Below, one piece after another: positions 15,650-23,802 of a DNA stretch of 27,989 nucleotides (positions are counted from its first letter, which is position 1; the number at the start of each line of letters is the position of its first letter). Source of the stretch: JAYGED01 sp046582565 (GTDB lineage: Bacteria; Pseudomonadota; Alphaproteobacteria; JAAXGF01); assembly GCA_046582565.1 (NCBI GenBank), contig JAYGED010000199.1, positions 1-27,989 on the forward strand, written 5' to 3'. The translations under genes were made by a program, and so were the position numbers. The notes under the pieces are model-generated. The model was not told the origin of the DNA and made no database searches. It saw nothing but the letters and a program-made list of their open reading frames with translations.

Positions 15650-16591
15650 TCAGGCTTTCCTCTTGGCGGTCGCTTCGGCGAGTACACAGAGAATTTCATA
15701 CATCATGGTCGCGCCGACCAGGGCTGTGTTGCCGCTGGGGTCGAAGGGCGGCGAGACTTCGACCACATCGCCGCCGCGTATATCGAGCCCGCGCATACCA
15801 CGGATCAGGGCCTGGCCCTCGATGGTCGTAAGCCCGCCGATTTCGGGAGTGCCGGTGCCCGGCGCGTAGACCGGATCAAGCCCATCGACATCGAAAGATA
15901 TGTAGGTTGGGCCGTCGCCGACCACCCTGCGCGCCTCGGCAATTACCGCATCGACGCCGAGGCTGGTGAATTCCTCCATGAAGATCACCCGCATACCCTG
16001 GTCGAGGGAGAAGTCCCAGCCTTCATCCGAATTCTGAGCGCCGCGGATGCCGATCTGCACGCAACGCTTGGGATCGAGCAGGCCGTCTTCGACAGCGCGG
16101 CGGAAGGGGGTGCCGTGGCCCAGCTTGCAGCCCAGGAATTCATCCCAGGTGTCCGTATGGGCATCCACATGGATCATGCCGAGGGGGCGCTCAGCGGCGA
16201 TCGCCTGGAAAATCGGATAGGTGATCAAATGGTCGCCCCCGGCGGTCAGGGGTACGGCTCCCGATGCGTGGACCGCACGATAATACTCAGCGATATCCTC
16301 CATCGTCTTCTGGATATCGAACAGGTTGGGCAAATCAACGTCGCCTATGTCGCCGATGCGGCAGAGCTCAAAGGGGTTGATTTTAGACACATGATGGATG
16401 GTTCGCATCAAGCTCGACATATTGCGAATTTCACGGGGCCCATGACGGGCGCCGGCGCGATTTGAGACCGCGCCGTCGTAAGGCAAGCCGATCATGGCGA
16501 TATCAAGCTCAGCCGGGTCTGCGACCAGAGCTGCGCGCATGAAGGTGGGAATACCCGTGTAGCGTGGTTTGAGCATTGGGTTGTCTGTCAT
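15650..16591 (-). CDS. speB: agmatinase-family ureohydrolase
   Basis: This is a member of the arginase/agmatinase/formimidoylglutamase superfamily, 313 residues, which cleaves guanidino groups to urea and an amine with a Mn pair. All metal residues are visible: GGDH (His121), DAHTD (Asp143, His145, Asp147) and SFDVDGLDP (Asp234, Asp236). YAPGTGTPEIGGLTTIE follows as in agmatinases. The family includes guanidinobutyrase, guanidinopropionase and guanidinium hydrolases, so agmatine is the default guess, not a proof. Its ATG overlaps the gluQ stop by 4 bp. Confidence 0.9.
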   Translation of the reverse strand: MTDNPMLKPRYTGIPTFMRAALVADPAELDIAMIGLPYDGAVSNRAGARHGPREIRNMSSLMRTIHHVSKINPFELCRIGDIGDVDLPNLFDIQKTMEDIAEYYRAVHASGAVPLTAGGDHLITYPIFQAIAAERPLGMIHVDAHTDTWDEFLGCKLGHGTPFRRAVEDGLLDPKRCVQIGIRGAQNSDEGWDFSLDQGMRVIFMEEFTSLGVDAVIAEARRVVGDGPTYISFDVDGLDPVYAPGTGTPEIGGLTTIEGQALIRGMRGLDIRGGDVVEVSPPFDPSGNTALVGATMMYEILCVLAEATAKRKA

Positions 16592-17514
16592 GGCGTAACT
16601 TTCTCTTTAGTGTCATCGTCGAGATTGACCATGCGCAGGACATCCGCTGCTGTCTTTCCCGAATTACGCAAGGAGCGCAGGGTTACTGCCCGGTTACGTT
16701 TGGCCAGTCTGATGCCGTTGAGATCGGTAATCATTGGGTGATGATAATAGAGCGGTGTCGTCAAATCGAGCAAAGCTTGAAGCAGGCGATGAACATGAGT
16801 GGCGTGAAACAGATCCCATCCCCGGGTAACCAGGCTCACGCCCTGCAGATGGTCGTCCAGGGTAACCGCCAGATGATAGCTCGTAGGAATGTCCTTGCGC
16901 GCCAGCACCACGTCACCAGCCGACAAAGGATCGGCGTCGATGGAGCCGGCCTTGCGGTCGGTCCAGCTCAAGGGGCCAGCGATTTCGACGGCCTTGGCCA
17001 TGTTGATGCGCAGGGCGTGGGCCTTGCCGGCGCGAATGTTGCGGTTCTGCTCGGCTCGGCCGAGGCCCCGGCAGGTGCCGGGATAATGCGGGCCGTCCGG
17101 ACCATGGGGCGCGGCGTCGGCGCTCTTGATCTCGGCGCGCACCTCCGATCGTGTACAGAAGCAAGGATAGAGCACACCGAGTGATCCCAGGGTCTTCAGG
17201 GCGTCGGCATAGTCGCTCATGCTTTCCGATTGACGCCGCACGGGACGCTGCCAATTGATGCCCAGCCAGGCGAGGTCGTGAAAGATAGCTTGTTCGAAGG
17301 CGGGACGGCAACGCGAGGTGTCGATATCCTCGATGCGAAGCAGGAACCGGCTGCCCGGCCCTTGCGCGTTGCGCCAGGCGATCAGCGAGGAATAGGCGTG
17401 GCCGAGATGCATATAGCCGCTCGGCGATGGCGCGAACCGAACCGTCTGCCGTGAATCCATAGGGGCCAATACGCCGTCAGGCGTGGGGGGAATAGTATCG
17501 ACGGGGAGGGACAT
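16588..17514 (-). CDS. gluQ: glutamyl-Q tRNA(Asp) synthetase
   Basis: GluQ is a truncated GluRS paralogue that activates glutamate and attaches it to queuosine-34 of tRNA-Asp. The 308-residue protein has the N-terminal catalytic fold only. It shows RFAPSPSGYMHLGHAYSSL (HIGH-type, near residues 27-45), LLRIEDIDTSRCR, and the zinc-site cysteines in YPCFCTRSEV with a later YPGTCRG. The KMSKS-type loop is IRLAKRNRAVTLRSLR, and no anticodon domain is present. ATG 17514 gives about 25 residues before the fold; ATG 17460 (MDSRQTVRFAPS) is an alternative start, and neither has a strong Shine-Dalgarno. It is the first gene of the gluQ-speB-VOC-SDR chain. Confidence 0.93.
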   Translation of the reverse strand: MSLPVDTIPPTPDGVLAPMDSRQTVRFAPSPSGYMHLGHAYSSLIAWRNAQGPGSRFLLRIEDIDTSRCRPAFEQAIFHDLAWLGINWQRPVRRQSESMSDYADALKTLGSLGVLYPCFCTRSEVRAEIKSADAAPHGPDGPHYPGTCRGLGRAEQNRNIRAGKAHALRINMAKAVEIAGPLSWTDRKAGSIDADPLSAGDVVLARKDIPTSYHLAVTLDDHLQGVSLVTRGWDLFHATHVHRLLQALLDLTTPLYYHHPMITDLNGIRLAKRNRAVTLRSLRNSGKTAADVLRMVNLDDDTKEKVTP

Positions 17515-17583
17515 CTAATGTAGGTACAGCCTTATATTCGCGCGCGGTTATAGCAAATATAAGGTCTCCATGGGAAATTCAGA

Positions 17584-18249
17584 ATGAATAAGTTGCCGAC
17601 CATCTCCGGCCCCGAGATAGCGCCAGAACAAGGTGGTGCCGCCCACCAGCTGGTCGTCTTCCTGCACGGCTGGGGCGCCGATGGAAATGATCTGATCGGG
17701 CTTGCGGAGCCCTGGTCAGCGGTGCTTCCCCATGCGCATTTCATGTCGCCCCACGCGCCCGATGTCTGCGATGCAAACCCGGCGGGGCGCCAGTGGTTCA
17801 GCTTTATAGACCGCGACGCCGATGAGATTACTGCCGCCGCGGTCGAGGCGTCGCTGGTCATCAACCAGTTCATTGATGATAGCCTGGATCGCTTGGGATT
17901 GACCGACGGTCAGGTCGCCCTGGTCGGCTTCAGTCAGGGTGCCATGATGGCGCTCTATGTAGCTCTGCGACGCGCTCAATCTTGCGCCGGCGTGGTCGGT
18001 TATTCGGGGGCGCTGATCGGTGCCGAGACCCTAGCCGATGAAATTCTCTCCAGGCCGCCGATGCTTCTCGCCCACGGTGATGCCGATACAGTGGTGCCTT
18101 TCGCCTCACTCGGTGCCGCGAGCCAGATGCTCGGCAGCCATGGTGTTTCGGTACGCTTGCACGCCGGGCAGGGACTCGGCCACGGTATCGACGGCCCCGG
18201 CCTGGAAATGGGGGGAGAATTCCTCGCCGAAGTCTTCGCCGAGGGGTGA
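17584..18249 (+). CDS. phospholipase/carboxylesterase family alpha/beta hydrolase
   Basis: The product is a 221-residue serine hydrolase of the YpfH/carboxylesterase group. The catalytic triad is readable: Ser117 in VGFSQGAMMA, Asp168 in HGDADTVVPF, and His200 in GLGHGID. The oxyanion-hole region is VVFLHGWGADGNDLIGL. No signal peptide is seen, so it is probably cytoplasmic and acts on short-chain esters or thioesters. GGGAAA lies 10 nt before the ATG. It diverges from gluQ across 69 bp and converges on the multicopper oxidase gene. Confidence 0.92.
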   Translation: MNKLPTISGPEIAPEQGGAAHQLVVFLHGWGADGNDLIGLAEPWSAVLPHAHFMSPHAPDVCDANPAGRQWFSFIDRDADEITAAAVEASLVINQFIDDSLDRLGLTDGQVALVGFSQGAMMALYVALRRAQSCAGVVGYSGALIGAETLADEILSRPPMLLAHGDADTVVPFASLGAASQMLGSHGVSVRLHAGQGLGHGIDGPGLEMGGEFLAEVFAEG

Positions 18250-18406
18250 TGCTCTAGATATTGCGCCCATAAACAGGGCTCACAAACCCACGGCAGCCTT
18301 GGATTTTCGAATGTCGATTGATGGGGTAAGAGCGGACAAAACGGTGGAACGCTTCTGACTTCCGACTCTAGCTATAAGCAAGCTTTGCTGCGTCGCTGAG
18401 CGGCAC

Positions 18407-19834
18407 TTAGGCCACCTCGATCCAGGCGATCATGCCGGCGGCCTGATGTTCGAGCATATGGCAGTGAAAGAGCCATTTACCCGGATTATCGGCGACAAAA
18501 GCGATACTCACACGCTTCCCCCGCTCGACCAGTTCCGTATCTCGCCAAGGCGTGCCTGTAACCGTCTTCCCGCCGCGCTCGACGACCCGAAAGTGATGGC
18601 CGTGCAAATGCATCGCATGGGGCCACGCGGTGTCGTTGATCATATCGATCACGACCGTCCGCCCAAGGGGAATTCGGGCCAGGGGATCGGCCGTCCTGCC
18701 AACGATACCGTTGAAGGCCCAGACCTTGCCCGTGGCGACGAGGTCGCCAATGTCGAGCATCGCGCCTTGGTAACGTGCCTCACGCATGCCGCCCATAGCG
18801 CCGCCCTCCATGAGCAACGGAATGACTTGAGCATCGTGCAGCGACAGTTTTTGTGGAAGCGGGTTTGCTGGCAGCGGATCAGGTGCTGGGGGCGGAACTT
18901 GCCGAAGCGGTGCTGTTGCTGAGACCATCAGGATAGCCGCTTGGATGCGCTCGCGGGTTGAGACTTCGTAGATTGGGATGCTGCCGCCGGGAGGCTCGAG
19001 TACATCGACGATCAGGTCGGCCCGTTGGGCCGGGGCCAGGCGCAGGCCGTCGCTGGCTAGTTCTGTGGGAACTATTGGCTGCCCATCCAAGGCGACCACC
19101 CAGGCGGAGAGCTGGTCTCGGTCGAAGTCGAATGCGAGGGTACGGGCATTGGCTACGTTAACGCAGCGCAGCCGGAGGCGCTCACCCGAGCGGACTGGGA
19201 TCGCCGGCTCGGTCAGACCATTGACGGTCAGCCAATTGCCGAGTCGGCCTTGATGAGACCAGTCCATCATAGAGCCAAAGCTTGCTTCGTCAATTTGCCC
19301 CTGATCATTGAGGCGCCAATCGTCGGCGACGAATTCGATTTCACGCTCCACCATTACCGGTGCATCTTCTTCGACGATGAGAAGGCCATAGAGGCCGCGC
19401 GCCATCTGTTCCCATGATCGGTGGTGCGGGTGATACCAGAAGCTGCCGGAATCTGGCGCGGAGAAAACATAGTCGAATGTGCCGCCCGGCGGCGCCGGGT
19501 CCTGGGTTAGGCCACTGACGCCGTCCATGGCGTTGTCGATGCGGATGCCATGCCAGTGGATTGACGTCGGCTGTTCGAGGCCATTATGCAGTCTTACTCG
19601 AATGGTTTCCCCCCGCCGTACTCTCAATGTCGGCCCCGGAGTCTTGCCGTTATAGGCCCAAACTGACGTTTCGCCGCCATCTTCGAGCAACGGAGCCTTG
19701 TCGGGGGCCGCCGTCAAATCGATCCAGTGATCGTTGCCGGCCAGGGCTTCACGCCAGGGCCAAGCGGTAGTGGCGGTGGCGACCGACGCGGTGCCTGTGG
19801 CAAGTAAACGCCTTCGCGTGATCATAAAATTCAT
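18407..19834 (-). CDS. multicopper oxidase, Tat-exported
   Basis: This is a three-cupredoxin-domain oxidase of 475 residues (CueO/laccase/SufI class) acting in the periplasm. A Tat signal MITRRRLLATGTASVATAT opens it. Copper ligands are complete: HWHG (93-96), WYHPHHRS (135-137), HAMHLHGHHF, and the type-1/trinuclear motif HCHMLEHQAAGM near the C-terminus, with Met as the probable axial ligand. This means an active oxidase, not a ligand-less SufI. Likely roles are Cu(I) or phenolic oxidation. No copper-resistance neighbours are visible. ATG 19834 has AGGTGG only 1 nt upstream, so ATG 19825 (10-nt spacing) may be the true start; both keep the Tat signal. Confidence 0.93.
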   Translation of the reverse strand: MNFMITRRRLLATGTASVATATTAWPWREALAGNDHWIDLTAAPDKAPLLEDGGETSVWAYNGKTPGPTLRVRRGETIRVRLHNGLEQPTSIHWHGIRIDNAMDGVSGLTQDPAPPGGTFDYVFSAPDSGSFWYHPHHRSWEQMARGLYGLLIVEEDAPVMVEREIEFVADDWRLNDQGQIDEASFGSMMDWSHQGRLGNWLTVNGLTEPAIPVRSGERLRLRCVNVANARTLAFDFDRDQLSAWVVALDGQPIVPTELASDGLRLAPAQRADLIVDVLEPPGGSIPIYEVSTRERIQAAILMVSATAPLRQVPPPAPDPLPANPLPQKLSLHDAQVIPLLMEGGAMGGMREARYQGAMLDIGDLVATGKVWAFNGIVGRTADPLARIPLGRTVVIDMINDTAWPHAMHLHGHHFRVVERGGKTVTGTPWRDTELVERGKRVSIAFVADNPGKWLFHCHMLEHQAAGMIAWIEVA

Positions 19835-20078
19835 TCCACCTAAAGGTCATTGCCCGCCGCTAATGAATTAATATCAACATCCCGCATCGACAAGGCGCAA
19901 CCGTTCAGTTTCCACATGCGAACGAGTTTTATATGAGGGGAGTAATGTCACTGCCCGATCTGCCGCATCGGGTCAACCACAGACCGCAGGCAATACGTCC
20001 GAACCTGATGATGAATCCGACGGTAATGGTGAGACCGTAGATGTTAAGCAGCCTGGCTTAAGGCTACCAAGTCATGGC
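19835..20078. other. 244-bp spacer; 31-codon frame with a good ribosome site
   Basis: The part next to the oxidase gene is AT-rich (TAATGAATTAATAT, 19861-19874) and may hold its promoter on the minus strand. On the plus strand, AGGGGAG followed 3 nt later by ATG at 19945 opens a 31-residue frame ending at 20040. It has no recognisable features, and I treat it as an unproven small ORF. A second frame, 19872-20096, is open and has a coding-like acidic stretch (NTSEPDDESDGNGETVDV) but no usable start codon. Confidence 0.25.
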
Positions 20079-21248
20079 CTATTCTTTCGCTAATTTGGTT
20101 TCCACCAGGGTTGCGTAATAGGCAGCACCCAGGGGCAGAATTTCGTCGTTGAAGTCGTAGCCCGGGTTATGAACCATGCAAACTTCTTCGCCCGCGCCAT
20201 TGCCGATGTTGATGTAGGCGCCGGGGCGCTTGGCCAGCATGTAGGAAAAGTCTTCCGACGCCATGATGCGCTCGCGGTTGCGGTTGATCTTGTCCTCGCC
20301 GACCAAGGAGGCGGCGCAATCGGCGGCGAAGATAGTTTGTTCTTCGTCGTTGACTGTCGGCAGGAATTCGACCCGGAAATCCAGCTCGGCTGTGGCTCCC
20401 ATGCTGGTGGCAATGCCTTTGGCCAGCTTGTGCATATTGTCTTCCATGGTGGTCATAACGGCGGTCGAGAAGGCTCTGGCGGTGCCCATGATCCGGGCGG
20501 TTTCTGGAATAACGTTATAGGCATCTCCGGAATGGATCTGGGTGAATGACAGCACCGCGGTCTCCTGGGGCGGAACATTGCGCGACACAATAGTTTGGCA
20601 GGCGGTAATAATCTGGGCTGCGATGACCACTGGATCCACGCCGGTTTCGGGCTTTGCGCCATGGGCGCCGACGCCGGTTATACGGATGTCAAACAGGGCG
20701 CCGCCGGCCATCATAGCGCCGGGCCGGATGGCGAAAGATCCGGCTTCCAGGCCGGGGCTGTTATGCATGCCGAAAACCCAATCACAAGGGAACTTCTCAA
20801 ACAGACCGTCCTCGATCATCGCCCTGGCGCCGCCGATGCCCTCTTCGGCGGGCTGAAAGATGAAATGGACACAGCCCTCAAAATTTTGGCTCTCGGCAAG
20901 ATAGCGCGCCGCCCCGAGCAGCATGGTTGTATGGCCGTCATGGCCACAGGCGTGCATTTTACCGTCGTGAACCGAGCGGTGTGCGAAGCTGTTGCCTTCC
21001 AAGATGGGCAGCGCGTCCATATCGGCGCGAAGGCCGATCGACCGTGGATCGTTGCCGACACGAAGCGTGCCGACAACCCCGGTCTTGCCTAAACCGCGAT
21101 GAATATCGATGCCCCAGCCGGTCAGCTTCTCGGCGACGATATCGCTGGTGCGATCCTCTTCGAAGCCGAGTTCGGGATGGGCGTGAATATCCTGACGAAT
21201 AGCCGTCAACGCATCATGAAATTTTCGTATGTCATCGATCGGGGGCAT
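20079..21248 (-). CDS. M20 family amidohydrolase (hippurate hydrolase-like)
   Basis: This is a dinuclear-metal peptidase-fold amidohydrolase of 389 residues of the HipO/IAA-amino acid hydrolase group, which cleaves N-acyl amino acids. Readable sites are HAHPELGFEE, metal residues in HACGHDGHTTMLLGAAR (Cys101, His103), QPAEEGIGGARAMIEDG (Glu135, Glu136), GMHNSPGLEAG, the dimerisation region from GALFDIRITGVGAHGAKP, MASEDFSYML, and the C-terminal metal His in MVHNPGYDFND. AAGGAG lies 9 nt before the ATG. It lies 12 bp after the CoA-transferase stop, so the pair is one transcription unit. The exact acyl-amino acid is unknown. Confidence 0.93.
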   Translation of the reverse strand: MPPIDDIRKFHDALTAIRQDIHAHPELGFEEDRTSDIVAEKLTGWGIDIHRGLGKTGVVGTLRVGNDPRSIGLRADMDALPILEGNSFAHRSVHDGKMHACGHDGHTTMLLGAARYLAESQNFEGCVHFIFQPAEEGIGGARAMIEDGLFEKFPCDWVFGMHNSPGLEAGSFAIRPGAMMAGGALFDIRITGVGAHGAKPETGVDPVVIAAQIITACQTIVSRNVPPQETAVLSFTQIHSGDAYNVIPETARIMGTARAFSTAVMTTMEDNMHKLAKGIATSMGATAELDFRVEFLPTVNDEEQTIFAADCAASLVGEDKINRNRERIMASEDFSYMLAKRPGAYINIGNGAGEEVCMVHNPGYDFNDEILPLGAAYYATLVETKLAKE

Positions 21249-21260
21249 GAAGTCGGCTCC

Positions 21261-22487
21261 TTAAGAAATCACGTCTTGGGCGCGCAATCGTTCGATCTCG
21301 TTATCCGCCAGGCCCAGGACTTCGGACAGTACGGCGTCTGTATGTTCGCCGAGCAGGGGCGGCGGAGTTTTATGCTCAATCTTGGTCTCGGAATAGCGGA
21401 TTGGGTTGCGCACCGAGGGCAGTTTGCCCGCCAGAGGGTGTTCAAGCTCGATGCGCAGGCCGCGCGCCTTGGCCTGAGGGTCGGCGAATAACTGATCCAG
21501 ACTGTTGATCGGCCCCCAGGGAACTACCGCTTCATCGAGAGCGGCTTGCAGGGGTTCGCTGCTCATTTTGCCAATGGTCTCGCTGATAGCGGCAACCAGA
21601 TTTACGCGGTTTTTAACCCGGGCGCCATTGTCGGCGTAGGCTACGTCGGTGGCTAGGTCGGGGCGGCCGATGACGTCGCAGAAGCGTCTATATTGACTGT
21701 CGTTACCCACGGCGATGATGATATGGCCGTCGGCTGTTGCGAATACCTGATAGGGCACGATGTTGGGATGCGCGTTGCCCAGGCGCCCAGGCGAGACGCC
21801 GGTGGTGAGATAATTCATCGATTGATTGGCCAGCACCGCCACCTGGCAGTCGAGCAGCGCCATATCGATATATTGGCCACCGCCGCCCCGCTCACGATGG
21901 GCCAGGGCGGCAAGTACCGCGGTGGTTGCGTACATGCCGGTGAACAGATCCGATATGGCGACGCCGACTTTTACCGGACCACCGCCGGGGATTTCGTCGG
22001 GCTGGCCGGTGATCGACATCAGGCCGCTTATGCCCTGGATCATGAAGTCGTAGCCGGCGCGGTCCGCATAGGGTCCGGTCTGGCCGAATCCGGTGATCGA
22101 GCAATAGATCAGATGCTCGTGAGTATGCTTGAGATCATCGTAGGCGAGGCCGTATTTCGCCAGACCGCCGACCTTGTAATTCTCAATCAGAATATCGCAT
22201 TCAGCGGCGAGATCGCGGGCTATGCGCTGGCCGTCGGGTTGCGACAAGTCGAGGGTGATCGACCGCTTGCCCCGATTGGTCGACAGGTAATAAGCCGCTT
22301 CGCTGGTAGCTTGGCCGTCTCCGTCGGTCAAATAAGGCGGGCCCCATCCCCGGGTGTCGTCACCATGGCCGGGCCGTTCGACCTTGATCACGTCGGCGCC
22401 GAGATCGGCAAGAGTTTGTCCCGCCCAGGGTCCAGCGAGAACCCGGCTGAGATCGAGCACGCGTATATGAGATAACGGCCCCGTCAT
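21261..22487 (-). CDS. CaiB/BaiF family class III CoA-transferase
   Basis: The 408-residue protein moves CoA between carboxylic acids by the class III ping-pong mechanism. It shows the family opening VLDLSRVLAGPWAGQTLADLGADVIKVE, SITLDLSQPDGQRIARDL, and CDILIENYKVGGLAKYGL. It also shows YDFMIQGISGLMSITGQPD and VKVGVAISDLFTGMYATTAVLAAL, where the Asp of SDLFTG is the probable acyl-anhydride residue. Family members range from formyl-CoA and carnitine CoA-transferases to dicarboxylate-CoA transferases, and the substrate cannot be fixed here. It is first in a two-gene unit with the amidohydrolase. Confidence 0.93.
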   Translation of the reverse strand: MTGPLSHIRVLDLSRVLAGPWAGQTLADLGADVIKVERPGHGDDTRGWGPPYLTDGDGQATSEAAYYLSTNRGKRSITLDLSQPDGQRIARDLAAECDILIENYKVGGLAKYGLAYDDLKHTHEHLIYCSITGFGQTGPYADRAGYDFMIQGISGLMSITGQPDEIPGGGPVKVGVAISDLFTGMYATTAVLAALAHRERGGGGQYIDMALLDCQVAVLANQSMNYLTTGVSPGRLGNAHPNIVPYQVFATADGHIIIAVGNDSQYRRFCDVIGRPDLATDVAYADNGARVKNRVNLVAAISETIGKMSSEPLQAALDEAVVPWGPINSLDQLFADPQAKARGLRIELEHPLAGKLPSVRNPIRYSETKIEHKTPPPLLGEHTDAVLSEVLGLADNEIERLRAQDVIS

Positions 22488-22683
22488 AATGCTAGGTTCC
22501 CCATGACGCTAGACTCCAAACGGATTGATCGCAGGCACTAACAGCTTTGATCAGTCGGAGAGTCAAGGTTCCGCCCGGGATCAGTCACCTACCCGCCGAG
22601 CCACAAGGACGCGAGCAGTGGGAACGTCGAGGGATATCTGGTGAATTTGGCCAGGAATATACCCGGAAATTCACAACACCGCC

Positions 22684-22800
22684 CTACGCGTCCCGTTTCG
22701 TCTTCAGCTTGGCCGCTTTTTTATCGGCCAGATACCGCGCTCTTACGAGGCGATTTAATCGATAGTCCGTATCGCGGACTATGATTTTAGTCGTTGGCGA
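22684..22800 (-). other. 38-codon coding-like frame after the cold-shock gene, no standard start
   Basis: On the minus strand, directly after and slightly overlapping the cold-shock stop, a frame encodes a strongly basic peptide (IIVRDTDYRLNRLVRARYLA, then DKKAAKLKTKRDA) ending in TAG at 22684-22686. Codon use is like real genes (GCGGCCAAGCTGAAGACG). Between the preceding TAG at 22801-22803 and the end there is no ATG, GTG or TTG. It may be a decayed gene tail, a gene with a rare start, or chance. Basic lysine/arginine-rich tails occur in small ribosomal proteins such as bS21, but I cannot claim homology. The rest of the 299-bp gap (22488-22786) holds only short inverted repeats, for example GTGAATTT/AAATTCAC near 22639-22674. 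Confidence 0.25.
22762..22782. terminator. hairpin just after the cold-shock gene
   Basis: ATAGTCCG (22762-22769), loop TATCG, CGGACTAT (22775-22782) is a perfect 8-bp stem starting 4 bp past the stop of the minus-strand cold-shock gene. On that strand it is followed by CGATTAAATCG and not by a T-run, so it may protect the mRNA end more than terminate transcription. Confidence 0.4.
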
Positions 22801-22996
22801 CTAGGTTTTCTGCTGAAGATTTACCATTTTGGCCAGCGACGACCTCGAAGTCGACCTTCTGGCCTTCACGCAGTGTTGACATACCGGCGCGCTCAACGGC
22901 TGAGATGTGAACGAAAATATCTTTGCCGCCTTCTTCAGGCTCAATAAAACCGTATCCTTTGGTCGAATTGAACCACTTAACAGTACCTGTAGACAT
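22787..22996 (-). CDS. cold-shock domain protein (CspA family)
   Basis: The 69-residue single cold-shock domain binds single-stranded RNA or DNA and acts as an RNA chaperone. It starts MSTGTVKWFNSTKGYGFIEP with RNP1 KGYGFI (13-18), has RNP2 DIFVHIS (26-32), and ends EGQKVDFEVVAGQNGKSSAEN. AGGAAG lies 5 nt before the ATG. The 200-bp region up to the divergent HNH gene is AT-rich and could carry a long 5' leader, as is common for csp genes. Within it, TTTATTT-CAAA-AAATAAA (23062-23079) is a weak A/T hairpin. Confidence 0.96.
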   Translation of the reverse strand: MSTGTVKWFNSTKGYGFIEPEEGGKDIFVHISAVERAGMSTLREGQKVDFEVVAGQNGKSSAENLVAND

Positions 22997-23202
22997 GGAA
23001 CTTCCTTTGATTTAGCGAACGAAGAGGGTGTGTGCCTCAAAAGAGAGTCAATTGAAAGCCTTTTATTTCAAAAAATAAACTTAATTTTGTGCTACTCACA
23101 TATGCGAATCTGCTCAGAGCCACCGAAATAATCCGTGTTAACTCTTGATTGGCGGCTCTCACCCTGTATTTTTTACCGGGGTCAAGGTTATGGGAGTTTG
23201 GT

Positions 23203-23766
23203 GTGAACGCGTCCCTCGATAGCTGCCCGGCACTGGTGTTGAATGCCGATTATCGTCCATTGAGCTATTTTCCACTGTCCTTGTGGCCATGGCAGGATGT
23301 GGTCAAGGCGGTGTTTCTCGACCGCGTAAACGTATTATCTGAATATGACCGTCAAGTGCATTCGCCAAGCTGGGCGTTCAATTTGCCATCCGTGATTGCG
23401 CTCAAACAATATATCAACATCTCCAAACGCCCTGCCTTTACCCGGTTCAACGTGTTCCTGCGAGACCGTTTCTCATGTCAGTATTGCGGCGAGGAATTTG
23501 CGACGAATGACCTTACCTTTGATCATGTGCTGCCCCGTTCACGGGGTGGGCGTACGACCTGGGATAATGTGGTCACGGCCTGCATGGTTTGTAATTTGAG
23601 GAAGAGCGATCGCCTGGCCAAGGAATGTGGCATGCATCCGCGCATCAAGCCGGCCATGCCGTCCGTTCGTTATCTGCAACACAACGGTCGCAGTTTTCCG
23701 CCCAATTATCTCCATGATAGCTGGAATGACTTTCTCTATTGGGACAGCGAACTCGATCCCTGGTAG
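23203..23766 (+). CDS. HNH endonuclease family protein
   Basis: The 187-residue product has an N-terminal region (CPALVLNADYRPLSYFPLSL, then WPWQDVVKAVFLDRVNV) and a C-terminal HNH zinc domain. Zinc cysteines are Cys92/Cys95 (FSCQYCG) and Cys127/Cys130 (ACMVCN). The HNH residues are Asp107-His108 in FDHVLPRSRGG, Asn122, and the final Asn131. GTG 23203 is chosen because GGGAG lies 6 nt upstream and the conserved part begins there; an upstream TTG at 23149 would add an unconserved-looking 18 residues. The form is commonly found as a stand-alone chromosomal gene in alphaproteobacteria, not with a phage or restriction system, and its role is not established. thiO follows after 36 bp. Confidence 0.88.
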   Translation: MNASLDSCPALVLNADYRPLSYFPLSLWPWQDVVKAVFLDRVNVLSEYDRQVHSPSWAFNLPSVIALKQYINISKRPAFTRFNVFLRDRFSCQYCGEEFATNDLTFDHVLPRSRGGRTTWDNVVTACMVCNLRKSDRLAKECGMHPRIKPAMPSVRYLQHNGRSFPPNYLHDSWNDFLYWDSELDPW

Positions 23767-23802
23767 GATTCCCAACCGGTTATTCTTACGGAGCGTTGCG
23801 TC

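Noticed and set aside
18250..18406. Terminator between the converging esterase and multicopper oxidase genes
   Set aside because: Only a weak 5-bp hairpin AGCAA-GCT-TTGCT (18377-18389) without a T-run is present.
23767..23802. TPP riboswitch ahead of the thiamine operon
   Set aside because: The gap is only 36 bp, and I did not find the conserved CTGAGA and ACCTGA-type core there or in the spacer before the HNH gene.
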